In this document: positions 33,223 through 41,456 of the stretch, one piece after another
Numbering within the stretch: the first letter of the stretch is position 1
Layout: each line of letters starts with the position of its first letter
Assembly (NCBI GenBank): GCA_903924205.1
Contig: CAIYAP010000002.1
Location: forward strand, 248,001 to 312,000
Length of the DNA: 64,000 nt
Direction: 5' to 3'
DNA from: an uncultured Actinomycetes bacterium
GTDB taxonomy: Bacteria; Actinomycetota; Acidimicrobiia; Acidimicrobiales; RAAP-2
The notes under the pieces: generated by a model
Databases searched by the model: none
What the model saw: the letters and a program-made list of their open reading frames with translations, nothing else
Told to the model about the DNA's origin: nothing
Position numbers and translations under genes: made by a program

Positions 33223-34248
33223 ATGCGTCGCCCCTTCGCGGCCAGCGGACTCATGGTGGCGATCACCATGGTCGGTTGCGCCCTCTTAACCCCCCTCTCC
33301 GCCACGGCGGCTAACCCAGCACCGGCCACGGCGGCGAGCATTACCGCGGCCATTGCCACCGCCATGAAGACCGACGTGGTACCGAGCACTCTGACCCCCT
33401 CCCTCACCTCAGTGGCGGGCACGGCGGGAGCCGCCGCTCACTTTGGTCAAGCCATGGTCACAGCCTGCGATCCCTATTACGTGCACTCCCTTGGCGCGAA
33501 GCCACAGCCCTGCGTTCTCGGAGACACCACATCGAACAAGGTGGTGGTCTTGTGGGGCGACTCCACCGCCGCCATGTGGGTACCCGCACTGAGTACGGCG
33601 CTGAAAGCTCTGCACGACAAGCTTCTTGTCTTCCCCTTCATCGGTTGTCCGTCGGTACTGACGCAGATCAACCCCAACGCCGCCACCCAAGCCTGGTGGG
33701 TGTCGCTGTGCCAGCAATTCCATCAGACTCTGCCGGCTGCCATTGTCGCGACCCACCCCGTGGCGGTGATCACGACCCAGATTGCTATGTGGGGCGACTT
33801 CAGTCCCCGCGCCGTCACATCGTGGGTGTCTCAGTGGACGGCCACGTTTGATGCAGTGACGGGTAAGTCCAGCGCCATTCAGCGCTACCTGATTCAAGGC
33901 ACTCCGACCATCGGCGGCTCCGATATTGCCGCCTGCGTCGCGCTGCATCACAGCAATAAGGCCTGTGCCCCGCATTATTGGGTCGGCAACACCGCCAACT
34001 TCATGTCGAACTACAACGCCTATCTCGTGCGTGACGCGGCCATCGCGACGGCCGCCAAGGCCACTCTCATTCCCGTTACCGGCTACTTCTGTCAAAACGC
34101 CACGACGCCCGGTGCGCAAAACGTCTGCCCCGCCGCCATTTCTAATTACCTGGTCTACGTCGACTACGGCCACGTCTCGACGGACTACATGAACTACCTG
34201 GCGCCCGCCCTCGCGAGCCAGCTCACCAGCGCGGGTTTCCCCCACTAA
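33223..34248 (+). CDS. Secreted SGNH-domain protein (paralogue B), divergent active-site motif
   Basis: The protein has 341 residues from ATG 33223; the frame is open from 33142 but a TAAAAT box fixes the later start and gives a clean signal peptide (MRRPFAASGLMVAITMVGC, A-rich cleavage zone near TAANPAP). The lipobox-like MVGCALLT could also make it a lipoprotein. The SGNH motif reads WGDSTAAMW, so the His of GDSH is Thr here. The C-terminal YVDYGHVSTDYMNYL keeps the Asp and His. It resembles the genes at 10239, 58064 and 59077. Catalysis is uncertain. Confidence 0.7.
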   Translation: MRRPFAASGLMVAITMVGCALLTPLSATAANPAPATAASITAAIATAMKTDVVPSTLTPSLTSVAGTAGAAAHFGQAMVTACDPYYVHSLGAKPQPCVLGDTTSNKVVVLWGDSTAAMWVPALSTALKALHDKLLVFPFIGCPSVLTQINPNAATQAWWVSLCQQFHQTLPAAIVATHPVAVITTQIAMWGDFSPRAVTSWVSQWTATFDAVTGKSSAIQRYLIQGTPTIGGSDIAACVALHHSNKACAPHYWVGNTANFMSNYNAYLVRDAAIATAAKATLIPVTGYFCQNATTPGAQNVCPAAISNYLVYVDYGHVSTDYMNYLAPALASQLTSAGFPH

Positions 34249-34290
34249 CGACGAACGGCCCCCCGCTGGCGCGAGGGGCCGTCGTTGTCG
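34247..34290. terminator. Bidirectional hairpin between paralogue B and mdh
   Basis: ACGGCCCC (34255-34262) pairs with GGGGCCGT (34275-34282), with partly paired AACGAC/GTTGTC flanks. It separates convergent genes. There is no long T-run. Confidence 0.55.
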
Positions 34291-34296
34291 AATGTC

Positions 34297-35286
34297 TTAG
34301 ATGAGACCCAAGGCTCGCACTTCGTCGCGCTCGCTGATGAGCTCGTCGGTCGTGATCTGAATCTTGGCTTTGGCGAACTCGTCGATCTCAAAGCCGGGCT
34401 TCACCGACCAGCCGCCCACACCGTCGGCGACGATGGGGAAACCGAAGGTCAAACCTTCCGGCACGCCGTAGTCGCCGGTGCTGGTGACGGCAACGGAGAC
34501 ACAGTCGTCCGCGGCGGTGGGGTTGATGAGGCCGATGACGGTGTCGAGGGCCGCATTGGCGGCCGACGCCGCGGAGGAAGCGCCACGCGCCTCAATGATG
34601 GCGGCGCCACGCTTTTGCACAGTGGTGATGAAGTCACCCTTCAGCCACTCGTGGTCGCTGATCGCGGCCGTGGCGGCCTGACCGGCGATGGTGGCATTCG
34701 CGAAGTCCGGGAACTGGGTGGCCGAGTGGTTACCCCAGATGGCCAGGTTCTTGACGTCGCCCACGGGCGCACTCGCCTTCTTGGCGAGCTGCGTCTCGGC
34801 GCGGTTCTGGTCGAGACGGGTCATCGCGAACCAGCGGTCCGCGGGGACTTCCGGCGCGTTCGAGCGCGCGATCAGGCAGTTGGTGTTGCACGGATTACCC
34901 ACCACGAGCACTCGCACGTCAGACGCGGCGTTCTCGGCGATGGCGCGACCTTGGGGCTTGAAGATGCCACCGTTGACGGTGAGCAGGTCACCACGCTCCA
35001 TGCCGGCCTTACGCGGCACGGACCCAACGAGCAGGGCCCAGTTGGTGCCATCGAAAGCCGTGGCCAAGTCGCTGGTGGCTTCGATGTTGGTCAGCAGCGG
35101 GAAGGCGCAGTCGTCGAGCTCCATCACGACGCCCTGCAAGGACTTCATGGCGGGCTCAATCTCGAGCAGGCGAAGTGCCACCGGCTGGTTCGGTCCGAAG
35201 ACCTGACCTGACGCAATACGAAAGAGCAGCTGGTAACCGATTTGACCGGCTGCGCCCGTCACGGTGACCTGAATGGGGGTGGTCAT
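34297..35286 (-). CDS. mdh: Malate dehydrogenase
   Basis: The protein has 329 residues. It is NAD-dependent and interconverts malate and oxaloacetate in the TCA cycle. The nucleotide-binding start is [21 protein letters not shown]. Substrate Arg and catalytic residues lie in [29 protein letters not shown] and the catalytic His in [15 protein letters not shown] at 35286 has AGGAG upstream and gives the family length; the frame extends 8 residues further without support. TAAACT at 35336-35341 (minus) is a likely -10. Confidence 0.95.
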   Translation of the reverse strand: MTTPIQVTVTGAAGQIGYQLLFRIASGQVFGPNQPVALRLLEIEPAMKSLQGVVMELDDCAFPLLTNIEATSDLATAFDGTNWALLVGSVPRKAGMERGDLLTVNGGIFKPQGRAIAENAASDVRVLVVGNPCNTNCLIARSNAPEVPADRWFAMTRLDQNRAETQLAKKASAPVGDVKNLAIWGNHSATQFPDFANATIAGQAATAAISDHEWLKGDFITTVQKRGAAIIEARGASSAASAANAALDTVIGLINPTAADDCVSVAVTSTGDYGVPEGLTFGFPIVADGVGGWSVKPGFEIDEFAKAKIQITTDELISERDEVRALGLI

Positions 35287-35370
35287 AAGTTCTCTCCTGG
35301 TGCGGCGCAACGTCGACGGCGCTCGACCGTTTCAGAGTTTAGGAGTGAATGGCCACCATCAGCGATGGAC

Positions 35371-36222
35371 TTAGGGCCAGATCTGTGACCAGATGTCCCG
35401 GGAACTTTGGGAGCGATTCAGGGTATAGAAATGCAGACCCGGGGCTCCGGCGGCCAGGAGATCCCGGCAGAGCTCACTGGCGGCCGCGATTCCCTCCTCG
35501 CGCACGGCGTCTTTGCCCCCGCGCTCATGGGCGGCCCGCAGACGAGCCACGACATCGGCCGGGACCTCAGCCCCCATGGCCGCCATGCGGTCGATTGAGG
35601 ACAAGGCGGTCACCGGCATGATGCCGGGCACGACCGGCTTGGTCACGCCACGCGTCGCGAGGTCGTCCACCAACGACATCCACTCGTCCGCCCGAAAGAA
35701 GAATTGGGTCACGGCGAAGTCAGCCAGCTCGAGTTTGCTCGCCAAAAAGTCTCGGTCGCTCGCCAGTGACGGGGAACGAGGGTGGCCTTGGGGGTGAGCA
35801 GCCACGCCGATGGAGAAGCCACCCATCTCGCGCGCGAGAGCCACCAGGTCACTGGCGTGCGCGAAGTCGCTCGCCACGAGGTCGGGGTCGTCGGGCACGT
35901 CGCCCCCGAGGGCCATGATGTTGGACACGCCGGCGTCGAGATAGTGGTGCAAGATCTCCGCCATTTCGTCGCGACGGTGTCCCACACAAATGAGGTGGGC
36001 CATGGCGGTGATGCGGTCGGCTGATTGAATTCGCTCGACAAGATCAAAAGTGCGCTGGCGCGATTCGCGACCCCCGCGATAGGTCACCGACACGAAGGAG
36101 GGCTCGAGGGGTTGCAAGGTCGCGATGGTCGAAAACAGCGTCGCCGATTCCTCGTCGGATTTTGGGGGGAAGAATTCGAAGGAGCGCGTGACCCCTTGGG
36201 CCAACAGCTCGTGAATGAGCAT
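35371..36222 (-). CDS. metF: Methylenetetrahydrofolate reductase
   Basis: The protein has 283 residues, the bacterial MetF length. It reduces 5,10-methylene-THF to 5-methyl-THF for methionine synthesis, with FAD. SFEFFPPKSDEE near the start carries the proton-relay Glu, PSFVSVTYRGG the following strand, AHLICVGH and NIMALGGDVPDD the FAD/folate region, and FAVTQFFFRADEW and PGIMPVTALSS the C-terminal barrel strands. Its ATG overlaps the stop of the cupin gene by one base, so the two are in one operon. Confidence 0.93.
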   Translation of the reverse strand: MLIHELLAQGVTRSFEFFPPKSDEESATLFSTIATLQPLEPSFVSVTYRGGRESRQRTFDLVERIQSADRITAMAHLICVGHRRDEMAEILHHYLDAGVSNIMALGGDVPDDPDLVASDFAHASDLVALAREMGGFSIGVAAHPQGHPRSPSLASDRDFLASKLELADFAVTQFFFRADEWMSLVDDLATRGVTKPVVPGIMPVTALSSIDRMAAMGAEVPADVVARLRAAHERGGKDAVREEGIAAASELCRDLLAAGAPGLHFYTLNRSQSSRDIWSQIWP

Positions 36223-36593
36223 TACGCGTCGGCGCGGCCGTAGTCGTCGTCGAGACGCACTATGTCGTCTTCGCCGAAGTACGTCCCGTACTGCACTTCG
36301 ATGAACACGACCTGTTCATCGCCCTTATTGGCGCAGCGGTGGTTCGTGCCCACCGGCACCTCGATGGACTGGCCGGGGCCCACTTCGTAGTCGACTTCGT
36401 TCAAGGTCACGGTCGCGGTGCCCGACACGATGAACCAGTGCTCAGAACGCTGGCTGTGGCGCTGATAACTCAGACGCTTGCCCGGCTCGACGACGATGCG
36501 CTTGACCTTGTGGTCCGAGGCGTCGTCATCCAAAACGGTGTAGGCGCCCCATGGACGAACATCGTATTCACGACCCTTGTTGTCTAGGCCCAT
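36222..36593 (-). CDS. Cupin, mannose-6-phosphate isomerase (type II) C-terminal-like
   Basis: The protein has 123 residues of a single cupin barrel. YDVRPWGAYTVLDDD, RIVVEPGKRLSYQRHSQRSE, HWFIVSGTATVTLN and VGTNHRCANKGDEQ reproduce the C-terminal domain of ManC/type II phosphomannose isomerases, with metal-binding His and Glu in the first and second cupin motifs. Without the nucleotidyltransferase half it is a stand-alone cupin, possibly a sugar-phosphate isomerase. ATG at 36593 has GGGAGAG upstream and a TACTAT -10 at 36622-36627. It leads metF. Confidence 0.8.
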   Translation of the reverse strand: MGLDNKGREYDVRPWGAYTVLDDDASDHKVKRIVVEPGKRLSYQRHSQRSEHWFIVSGTATVTLNEVDYEVGPGQSIEVPVGTNHRCANKGDEQVVFIEVQYGTYFGEDDIVRLDDDYGRADA

Positions 36594-36746
36594 GGCGCTC
36601 TCCCGCGTACGTGGTAGGTAAATAGTAGGGCGAAAACTCATCCGTCATGGCGAAGGGTTCCGTGTGGGTTGAAGAGCTGACAGGCACCGGAGTTTCACGA
36701 CGGCTCAGCCCTCACCACCCATACAAAGCGCCTACGACGCAGAGTC

Positions 36747-37598
36747 TCAGTTGATCTTCTCGGCCGCCCGCACGACGTTGGCGATGAGCATGGCCCGCGT
36801 CATGGGCCCGACACCCCCAATACGAGGCGTCACCCACGACGCCACATTCTCCACCTCGAGATCGATGTCGGAGAGCAACTTCTTTCCCGACCAGCTGGTC
36901 CCCGCGCCAACGACGGCCGCACCGGGCTTCACGATGTCGGCGGTCACGAGGCCGGGCACACCGGCGGCGGAGATGATGACGTCGGCGCTGCGTACTATCT
37001 CCGCAAAACTCTCCACGCCCGAGTGCACCACCGTGACCGCCGCGTTGCACCCTGGCCGCTTACTCGCCAGCAAGAGGGCGAGCGGGCGACCCACCGTGAT
37101 GCCACGGCCAATGATGACGACGTGCTGGCCTTCCACCTCGACGCGATGAGCGGCGAGAAGTTCCACAATGCCCGCGGGCGTGCACGGCAAGGGTCCGGGT
37201 GCACCGAGCACCAACTTGCCCAAGTTGACCGGGTGAAGTCCGTCGACGTCTTTATCGGGCCGAATGCGTTGCAGCACTTGTTCGGTATCCACACCATCGG
37301 GGAGTGGGAGCTGGACCAAGAAGGCGTGCACGAGGGGGTTGTCATTCATTTCCTCGACCGCCGCGATGATCTCGTCCTGCGACGCGTCAGCCGGTAGGTG
37401 CACCCCAATGGATTCGATGCCCATTTCGTGACAGTCGGAGTGCTTGAGCGCGACGTAGGTGGCACTGGGGCCGTCGTCACCCACCAAGATGGTGCCGAGG
37501 CCCACGTAGCGTCCTTGGGCGCGCAGGCGCGCCACGCGGTCCGCGAGTTCCATCTTCATGCGCGCCGCCACGCGGGCGCCATCGAGAAGCTCTGCCAT
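36747..37598 (-). CDS. folD: Bifunctional methylenetetrahydrofolate dehydrogenase/cyclohydrolase
   Basis: The protein has 283 residues. It interconverts methylene-, methenyl- and formyl-THF with NADP. The catalytic Lys lies in GPSATYVALKHSDCHEMGI. The motif VQLPLPDGVD, DVDGLHPVNLG, PCTPAGIVELL and IIGRGITVGRPLALLL (NADP loop) are all intact, as is the closing GGVGPMTRAML. ATG at 37598 has AAGGAG just upstream; longer frames to 37721 add no family sequence. It is downstream of the sucCD terminator. Confidence 0.95.
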   Translation of the reverse strand: MAELLDGARVAARMKMELADRVARLRAQGRYVGLGTILVGDDGPSATYVALKHSDCHEMGIESIGVHLPADASQDEIIAAVEEMNDNPLVHAFLVQLPLPDGVDTEQVLQRIRPDKDVDGLHPVNLGKLVLGAPGPLPCTPAGIVELLAAHRVEVEGQHVVIIGRGITVGRPLALLLASKRPGCNAAVTVVHSGVESFAEIVRSADVIISAAGVPGLVTADIVKPGAAVVGAGTSWSGKKLLSDIDLEVENVASWVTPRIGGVGPMTRAMLIANVVRAAEKIN

Positions 37599-37616
37599 CT
37601 CTCTCCTTATAAACAA

Positions 37617-37657
37617 CGAACCGTCCGCCGCGGGTTTCCCCGATGACGGACGGTTCG
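37617..37657 (-). terminator. Terminator after sucD (minus strand)
   Basis: CGAACCGTCCG (37617-37627) pairs perfectly with CGGACGGTTCG (37647-37657). Read on the minus strand the hairpin is followed by TTGTTTAT, a T-rich tail. It ends the sucC-sucD transcript just before folD. Confidence 0.7.
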
Positions 37658-37686
37658 CGAGATCAGTCGGTGAACCGACCGTCGGC

Positions 37687-38571
37687 TTAGAGGCCGCGGA
37701 CGATCTCCACCATCTTTTCACCGGCTTCGGTGGGGTTCAGGCAGACGTGCACGCCGGCAGCCGCCAGCGCGTCCATCTTCGCCTGAGCGGTGCCCGAGGA
37801 ACCAGTGATGATGGCGCCCGCGTGGCCCATCTTGCGGCCCGGAGGCGCGGTGACACCGGCGATGTAGGTCACGACCGGCTTGGTCATGTTCGCCTTGATC
37901 CACTCGGCCGCACGCTCTTCTTCCGAACCACCAATTTCGCCGATCATCATGACGGCCTTGGTCTCGGGGTCGTCGTTGAACGCCTTGAGGGCGTCAATAA
38001 AGTTGGTACCGGGAACCGGGTCACCACCGATGCCGACGCAGGTGGTCTGGCCAATGCCCTGCTGGCTGAGTTCGTGCAGTGCCTGGTAGGTCAAGGTACC
38101 CGAACGACTCACGATGCCGACGGGCCCACCGGGCAACGCGATGTCGCCCGAGGTGATGCCGATGTTGGCCTTTCCGGGGCTGATGATGCCCGGGCAATTC
38201 GGTCCGAGAAGGCGCACCTGGGGGAAGTCGCGAACGAGACGGTTGAACGTCACCGCTTCGTCGTGCGCCGGGATACCCTCGGTGATCGACACGATGAAGG
38301 TGATGCCACCTTCGGCGGCCTCCAAAATGGCGGCGGCGGCGAACTTCGGCGGCACGACCACAAACGACGCAGTCGCACCAGTGGCCTCGACAGCCTCCTT
38401 GACGCTGTTGAACATGGGGATGCCCTCCACGTCCGTGCCGCCCTTGCCGGGGGTCACGCCGCCGACAACCTTGGTGCCGTAGGCCTTGTTGCGAAGTCCG
38501 TGGAAACGACCCTGACCACCGGTCAGACCCTGCACGATGACTTTGGTGTTTTCGTCGATAAAGATGCTCAT
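37687..38571 (-). CDS. sucD: Succinyl-CoA synthetase alpha subunit (ADP-forming)
   Basis: The protein has 294 residues. The CoA-binding start is IVQGLTGGQGRFH, and the phosphorylated His is in GRKMGHAGAII, which with GSSGTAQAKMDAL is the signature. LLGPNCPGIISPG and GIGGDPVPGTNF are further conserved loops. With SucC it converts succinyl-CoA to succinate with phosphorylation of a nucleoside diphosphate in the TCA cycle. It is 9 bases downstream of sucC in the same operon. Confidence 0.96.
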   Translation of the reverse strand: MSIFIDENTKVIVQGLTGGQGRFHGLRNKAYGTKVVGGVTPGKGGTDVEGIPMFNSVKEAVEATGATASFVVVPPKFAAAAILEAAEGGITFIVSITEGIPAHDEAVTFNRLVRDFPQVRLLGPNCPGIISPGKANIGITSGDIALPGGPVGIVSRSGTLTYQALHELSQQGIGQTTCVGIGGDPVPGTNFIDALKAFNDDPETKAVMMIGEIGGSEEERAAEWIKANMTKPVVTYIAGVTAPPGRKMGHAGAIITGSSGTAQAKMDALAAAGVHVCLNPTEAGEKMVEIVRGL

Positions 38572-38580
38572 TATTCGTCC

Positions 38581-39723
38581 TTAGGCGTTCGCCAGGGCCA
38601 CGGCCTTGCGGGCGGCGTCCAGCATGGTGGGCTCGGAAATCAGTGTGTCGTTGAGGTGCTCGGCGAGCAGGGCGCGGCCTTCGACCGCGTTGGTGCCATC
38701 GAGACGCATCACGATGGGTGAGGTGATCTCGACGCGACGAAGTGCTTCGATGATGCCCTTGGCGACTTCGTCGACGCGGGTGATGCCACCGAAGATGTTC
38801 ACGAAGATGGACTTGACCTTGGGGTCGGCGTTGATGACTTCGAGCGCGGCCGCCATGACGTCCGCATTCGCACCACCACCGATGTCCAGGAAGTTCGCGG
38901 CCGTGCCGCCCACCTGGTTCACGACGTCCAGGGTGCTCATCGCGAGGCCGGCGCCGTTAGCGATGATGCCCACGGTGCCGTCAAGGCCGATGTAGTTGAG
39001 GCCCTTTTCCTTAGCCATCTTCTCGCGCGGGTCTTCCGTCTCGGTCGCGCGGTACTCGTCCCACTCGGGGTGACGGAACGCGGCGTTCTCGTCCAAGGTG
39101 ACCTTGGCGTCGAGCGCGTGCACCTTGCCCTCGGGAGTCAAGATCAAGGGGTTGATCTCGGCGAGGTCGCAGTCACCCTCGACGTAGCAGCGGTACAGCT
39201 TCACCAGAAGCTCGGCCGTCTGCTCGCGAGCGATGTCGTCGATCTTGGCGTCGGCCACCCAGGTGCGTGCCTGCTCGAGGCTGAGGCCGTCCAGCGGGTT
39301 GATGGACAACATGGCAATGGCGTCCGGGTTGTTCGCGGCGACTTCTTCAATCTCCACGCCGCCCTCGGCGCTCAGCATGCCGAGGTAGACCTTGTTCGGA
39401 CGGTCCAGCGTGAAACTGGCGTAGTACTCCTTGGCGATGTCGCTCGAGCGCTCAATCCATACGCGGTGAACGGTGTGACCCTTGATGTCCATGCCGAGAA
39501 TGTTCCCCGCGTGGGTGCGGACCTCGTCGAGGGTGTCGGCGAGTTTGATGCCGCCGGCCTTGCCACGGCCGCCGACCTTGACCTGAGCCTTGACGACGAC
39601 GGGGAAACCAATGCGCTCGGCAATGGCCACGGCCTCGTCGACGGTCTCGGCGATGTCACCGGGTGAGACCGGGATGTCGTAACGGGCGAAGTACTGCTTG
39701 CCTTGATATTCAAATAGGTCCAC
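38581..39723 (-). CDS. sucC: Succinyl-CoA synthetase beta subunit
   Basis: The protein has 380 residues. MDLFEYQGKQYFARYDIPV opens the ATP-grasp domain, VVVKAQVKVGGRGKAGGIKL provides nucleotide-binding Lys/Gly residues, and CDLAEINPLILTPEGK holds the Mg ligand Glu/Asn. The C-terminal flavodoxin-like part has ANFLDIGGGANADV and FVNIFGGITRVDEVA. GTG start with AAGGAG (CAAGGAGATATA) upstream. First gene of the sucCD pair. Confidence 0.96.
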   Translation of the reverse strand: MDLFEYQGKQYFARYDIPVSPGDIAETVDEAVAIAERIGFPVVVKAQVKVGGRGKAGGIKLADTLDEVRTHAGNILGMDIKGHTVHRVWIERSSDIAKEYYASFTLDRPNKVYLGMLSAEGGVEIEEVAANNPDAIAMLSINPLDGLSLEQARTWVADAKIDDIAREQTAELLVKLYRCYVEGDCDLAEINPLILTPEGKVHALDAKVTLDENAAFRHPEWDEYRATETEDPREKMAKEKGLNYIGLDGTVGIIANGAGLAMSTLDVVNQVGGTAANFLDIGGGANADVMAAALEVINADPKVKSIFVNIFGGITRVDEVAKGIIEALRRVEITSPIVMRLDGTNAVEGRALLAEHLNDTLISEPTMLDAARKAVALANA

Positions 39724-39763
39724 TGCTATATCTCCTTGCGCGGGGGGCGCGTTAAATACTGCG

Positions 39764-40180
39764 TTACGAATTTACGGCGCTCTCGCGAGCATCGAGCGCG
39801 GCTTCCAGCCACGAGCCAATCTCGCTCAAGGCGGTGCCGGGGGTAAAGACCTGCCCGACGCCCTGTGCCTGAAGGACGGGAATGTCGGCGTCCGGAATAA
39901 TGCCGCCCACAATCACGAGAACATCGCTGCGGCCGGCCGCGGCGAGCAGTTCGATAACGCGGGGCACCAAGACCAGGTGGGCACCCGAGAGGAGGGAGAG
40001 ACCGACGGCGTCGGCGTCTTCGTCCACCACCGCCTGCACAACTTGCTCGGGAGTTTGGTGAAGTCCGGTGTAGACCACTTCGAAGCCGGCGTCACGAAGA
40101 GCACGGGCAATGACCTTGGCCCCACGGTCATGACCGTCAAGGCCTGGCTTGGCCACTACCACTCGATATGTGCGCGTCAC
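39764..40180 (-). CDS. B12-binding subunit of a methylmalonyl-CoA-type mutase
   Basis: The protein has 138 residues. [19 protein letters not shown] contains the DxHxxG motif that places the His as lower cobalt ligand, followed by [24 protein letters not shown] and [12 protein letters not shown], all typical of the cobalamin domain of acyl-CoA mutases. It is a separate small subunit, as in isobutyryl- or archaeal-type mutases, so the large catalytic subunit must be encoded elsewhere. TATGCT lies 8 bases before the GTG. It sits just upstream of sucCD, which would fit the fate of succinyl-CoA made from propionyl-CoA. Confidence 0.85.
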   Translation of the reverse strand: MTRTYRVVVAKPGLDGHDRGAKVIARALRDAGFEVVYTGLHQTPEQVVQAVVDEDADAVGLSLLSGAHLVLVPRVIELLAAAGRSDVLVIVGGIIPDADIPVLQAQGVGQVFTPGTALSEIGSWLEAALDARESAVNS

Positions 40181-40281
40181 GTTAGGGAAGCATAATTGAC
40201 GCGGCCCGGAGCCCCTTAGTGCTTCGTCACGTCTCCCAGATATGGCATTGGACGAATATCACGGCCGGAATTGCCCAAGAG

Positions 40282-40499
40282 TCATCTCCGTTGCACGTAG
40301 AGAGGCACGTCGATTGCCGGCAGGAGCCGCCACCGCGCCCAGAGTATTTCTCGATGTCGAGGCGCTCGATCAGGTGGAACCATCTGAGCGACTGGCTGCC
40401 CGTCTCTGGCGACGGTCAATGTCTCCCCCGCGGGCACTCGACTCACGACTTCTCCACCGTGGTTTCTCACGTCTCGAATTGATAGATCTGCGATAGTTC
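40282..40499 (-). pseudogene. Degenerate Phd/YefM-type antitoxin remnant
   Basis: On the minus strand the frame reads SIRDVRNHGGEVVSRVPAGE, TLTVARDGQPVAQMVPPD and RHREILWARWRLLPAID, closely resembling solitary Phd/YefM antitoxins of actinobacterial toxin-antitoxin pairs. Upstream the frame meets TGA at 40498-40500 with no ATG, only a GTG at 40470 inside the conserved motif. The C-terminus degrades into VPLYVQRR, and no PIN or RelE toxin follows. It is probably an inactive remnant. The rest of 40181-40553 shows no other feature except the promoter before 40554. Confidence 0.5.
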
Positions 40500-40541
40500 A
40501 CGCGTATCACGCGTAATTCAGAGCGGAATGGCCATTGGAAC

Positions 40542-40547
40542 TAGCGT
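40542..40547 (+). promoter_or_regulatory. -10 box TAGCGT, leaderless start
   Basis: TAGCGT is 6 bases before the GTG at 40554 and would drive the arabinose-donor operon. Confidence 0.5.
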
Positions 40548-40553
40548 GTTCGC

Positions 40554-41456
40554 GTGACGTTCGGCCAACGCCTTCGGGCTCTTCTCTCGGCGGTTCGCCC
40601 GCGCCAGTGGGTAAAGAACGGCCTCGTGGTGGTCGCCCCAGCCGCCGCAGGCGTCCTCAGCCAACGCAGCGTCGCCATTCATACTCTGGTGGCCTTCGCC
40701 GCCTTCACGGCCTTGGCGTCGTCTATCTATCTCTTTAACGACGTCCGAGACATCGAGGCCGACCGCCTGCACCCGAAGAAGAAGTTCCGGGCCATCGCGT
40801 CGGGCGACGTGTCGTCGAAGGTGGCCATCATTGTCGGGATAGTGCTGCTCGCCGCCAGCTTTCTGGTGCCGGTGCTCTTTCTTCACCAGATCACGGGCCT
40901 GGTGGTGGTCCTGGCGATCTACGCCGGTATTCAACTCTTTTACGTTCTCGGTGGCAAAGAGCTCCCCGTGCTGGAGCTCGCCATGGTGGCCTCGGGCTTC
41001 TTGCTGCGCTCCATTGCCGGTGCCGAAGCCAGTCACCTCTTCGTCTCATCGTGGTTCCTCGTCGTCATTAGTTTCGGCGCCCTCTTCCTCGTCATCGGCA
41101 AGCGCTTCGCCGAAGTGAAACTGCTCGACAGTGGTGCGCGCGCGCATCGCAAGGTGCTCGGCGACTACAGCGAAGCCTTCTTGCGCTCCGCACTCACCTT
41201 GACGGCCGGGGTGACGGTCACGGCCTATTGCCTCTGGGCCTTTGACTCATCCGTCACCGGCCTGTCCTCAGTGCACCACGAAGCCGCCGCCATTCGCCTC
41301 ACCGTGATTCCCGTCGTGCTCGCGATCTTGCACATTCTGCGTTTGCTGGAAAATGGTGAGGGTGGCGCGCCGGAAGATCTCGTCTTGAACGACCGAATTT
41401 TCCAAGCCTTGGGCTTCGCGTGGGCCATCTGTTTCGCAATAGGAATCTACGGATGA
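40554..41456 (+). CDS. UbiA-family prenyltransferase, decaprenyl-phosphate phosphoribosyltransferase-like
   Basis: The protein has 300 residues with about eight membrane helices. SAVRPRQWVKNGLVVVAP at the start, the Mg-binding NDVRDIEADRLHPKK (NDxxDxxxD) and DYSEAFLRSALTL fit the UbiA-type family of Rv3806c. That enzyme transfers phosphoribose to decaprenyl phosphate, the first step to decaprenyl-phosphoryl-arabinose. Context supports this: dprE1- and dprE2-like genes follow. Its stop overlaps the dprE1 start (ATGA). GTG start, -10 TAGCGT 6 bases upstream. Confidence 0.85.
   Translation: MTFGQRLRALLSAVRPRQWVKNGLVVVAPAAAGVLSQRSVAIHTLVAFAAFTALASSIYLFNDVRDIEADRLHPKKKFRAIASGDVSSKVAIIVGIVLLAASFLVPVLFLHQITGLVVVLAIYAGIQLFYVLGGKELPVLELAMVASGFLLRSIAGAEASHLFVSSWFLVVISFGALFLVIGKRFAEVKLLDSGARAHRKVLGDYSEAFLRSALTLTAGVTVTAYCLWAFDSSVTGLSSVHHEAAAIRLTVIPVVLAILHILRLLENGEGGAPEDLVLNDRIFQALGFAWAICFAIGIYG

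Noticed and set aside
36647-36754. Possible 35-residue plus-strand gene between the cupin and folD genes
   Set aside because: No -10 box at the right distance, no ribosome site, and it runs into the folD end; no family resemblance.
40242-40496. 84-residue plus-strand frame in the gap before the arabinose operon
   Set aside because: It lies opposite the Phd-like remnant, which explains the coding-like composition; no start signal or family match.
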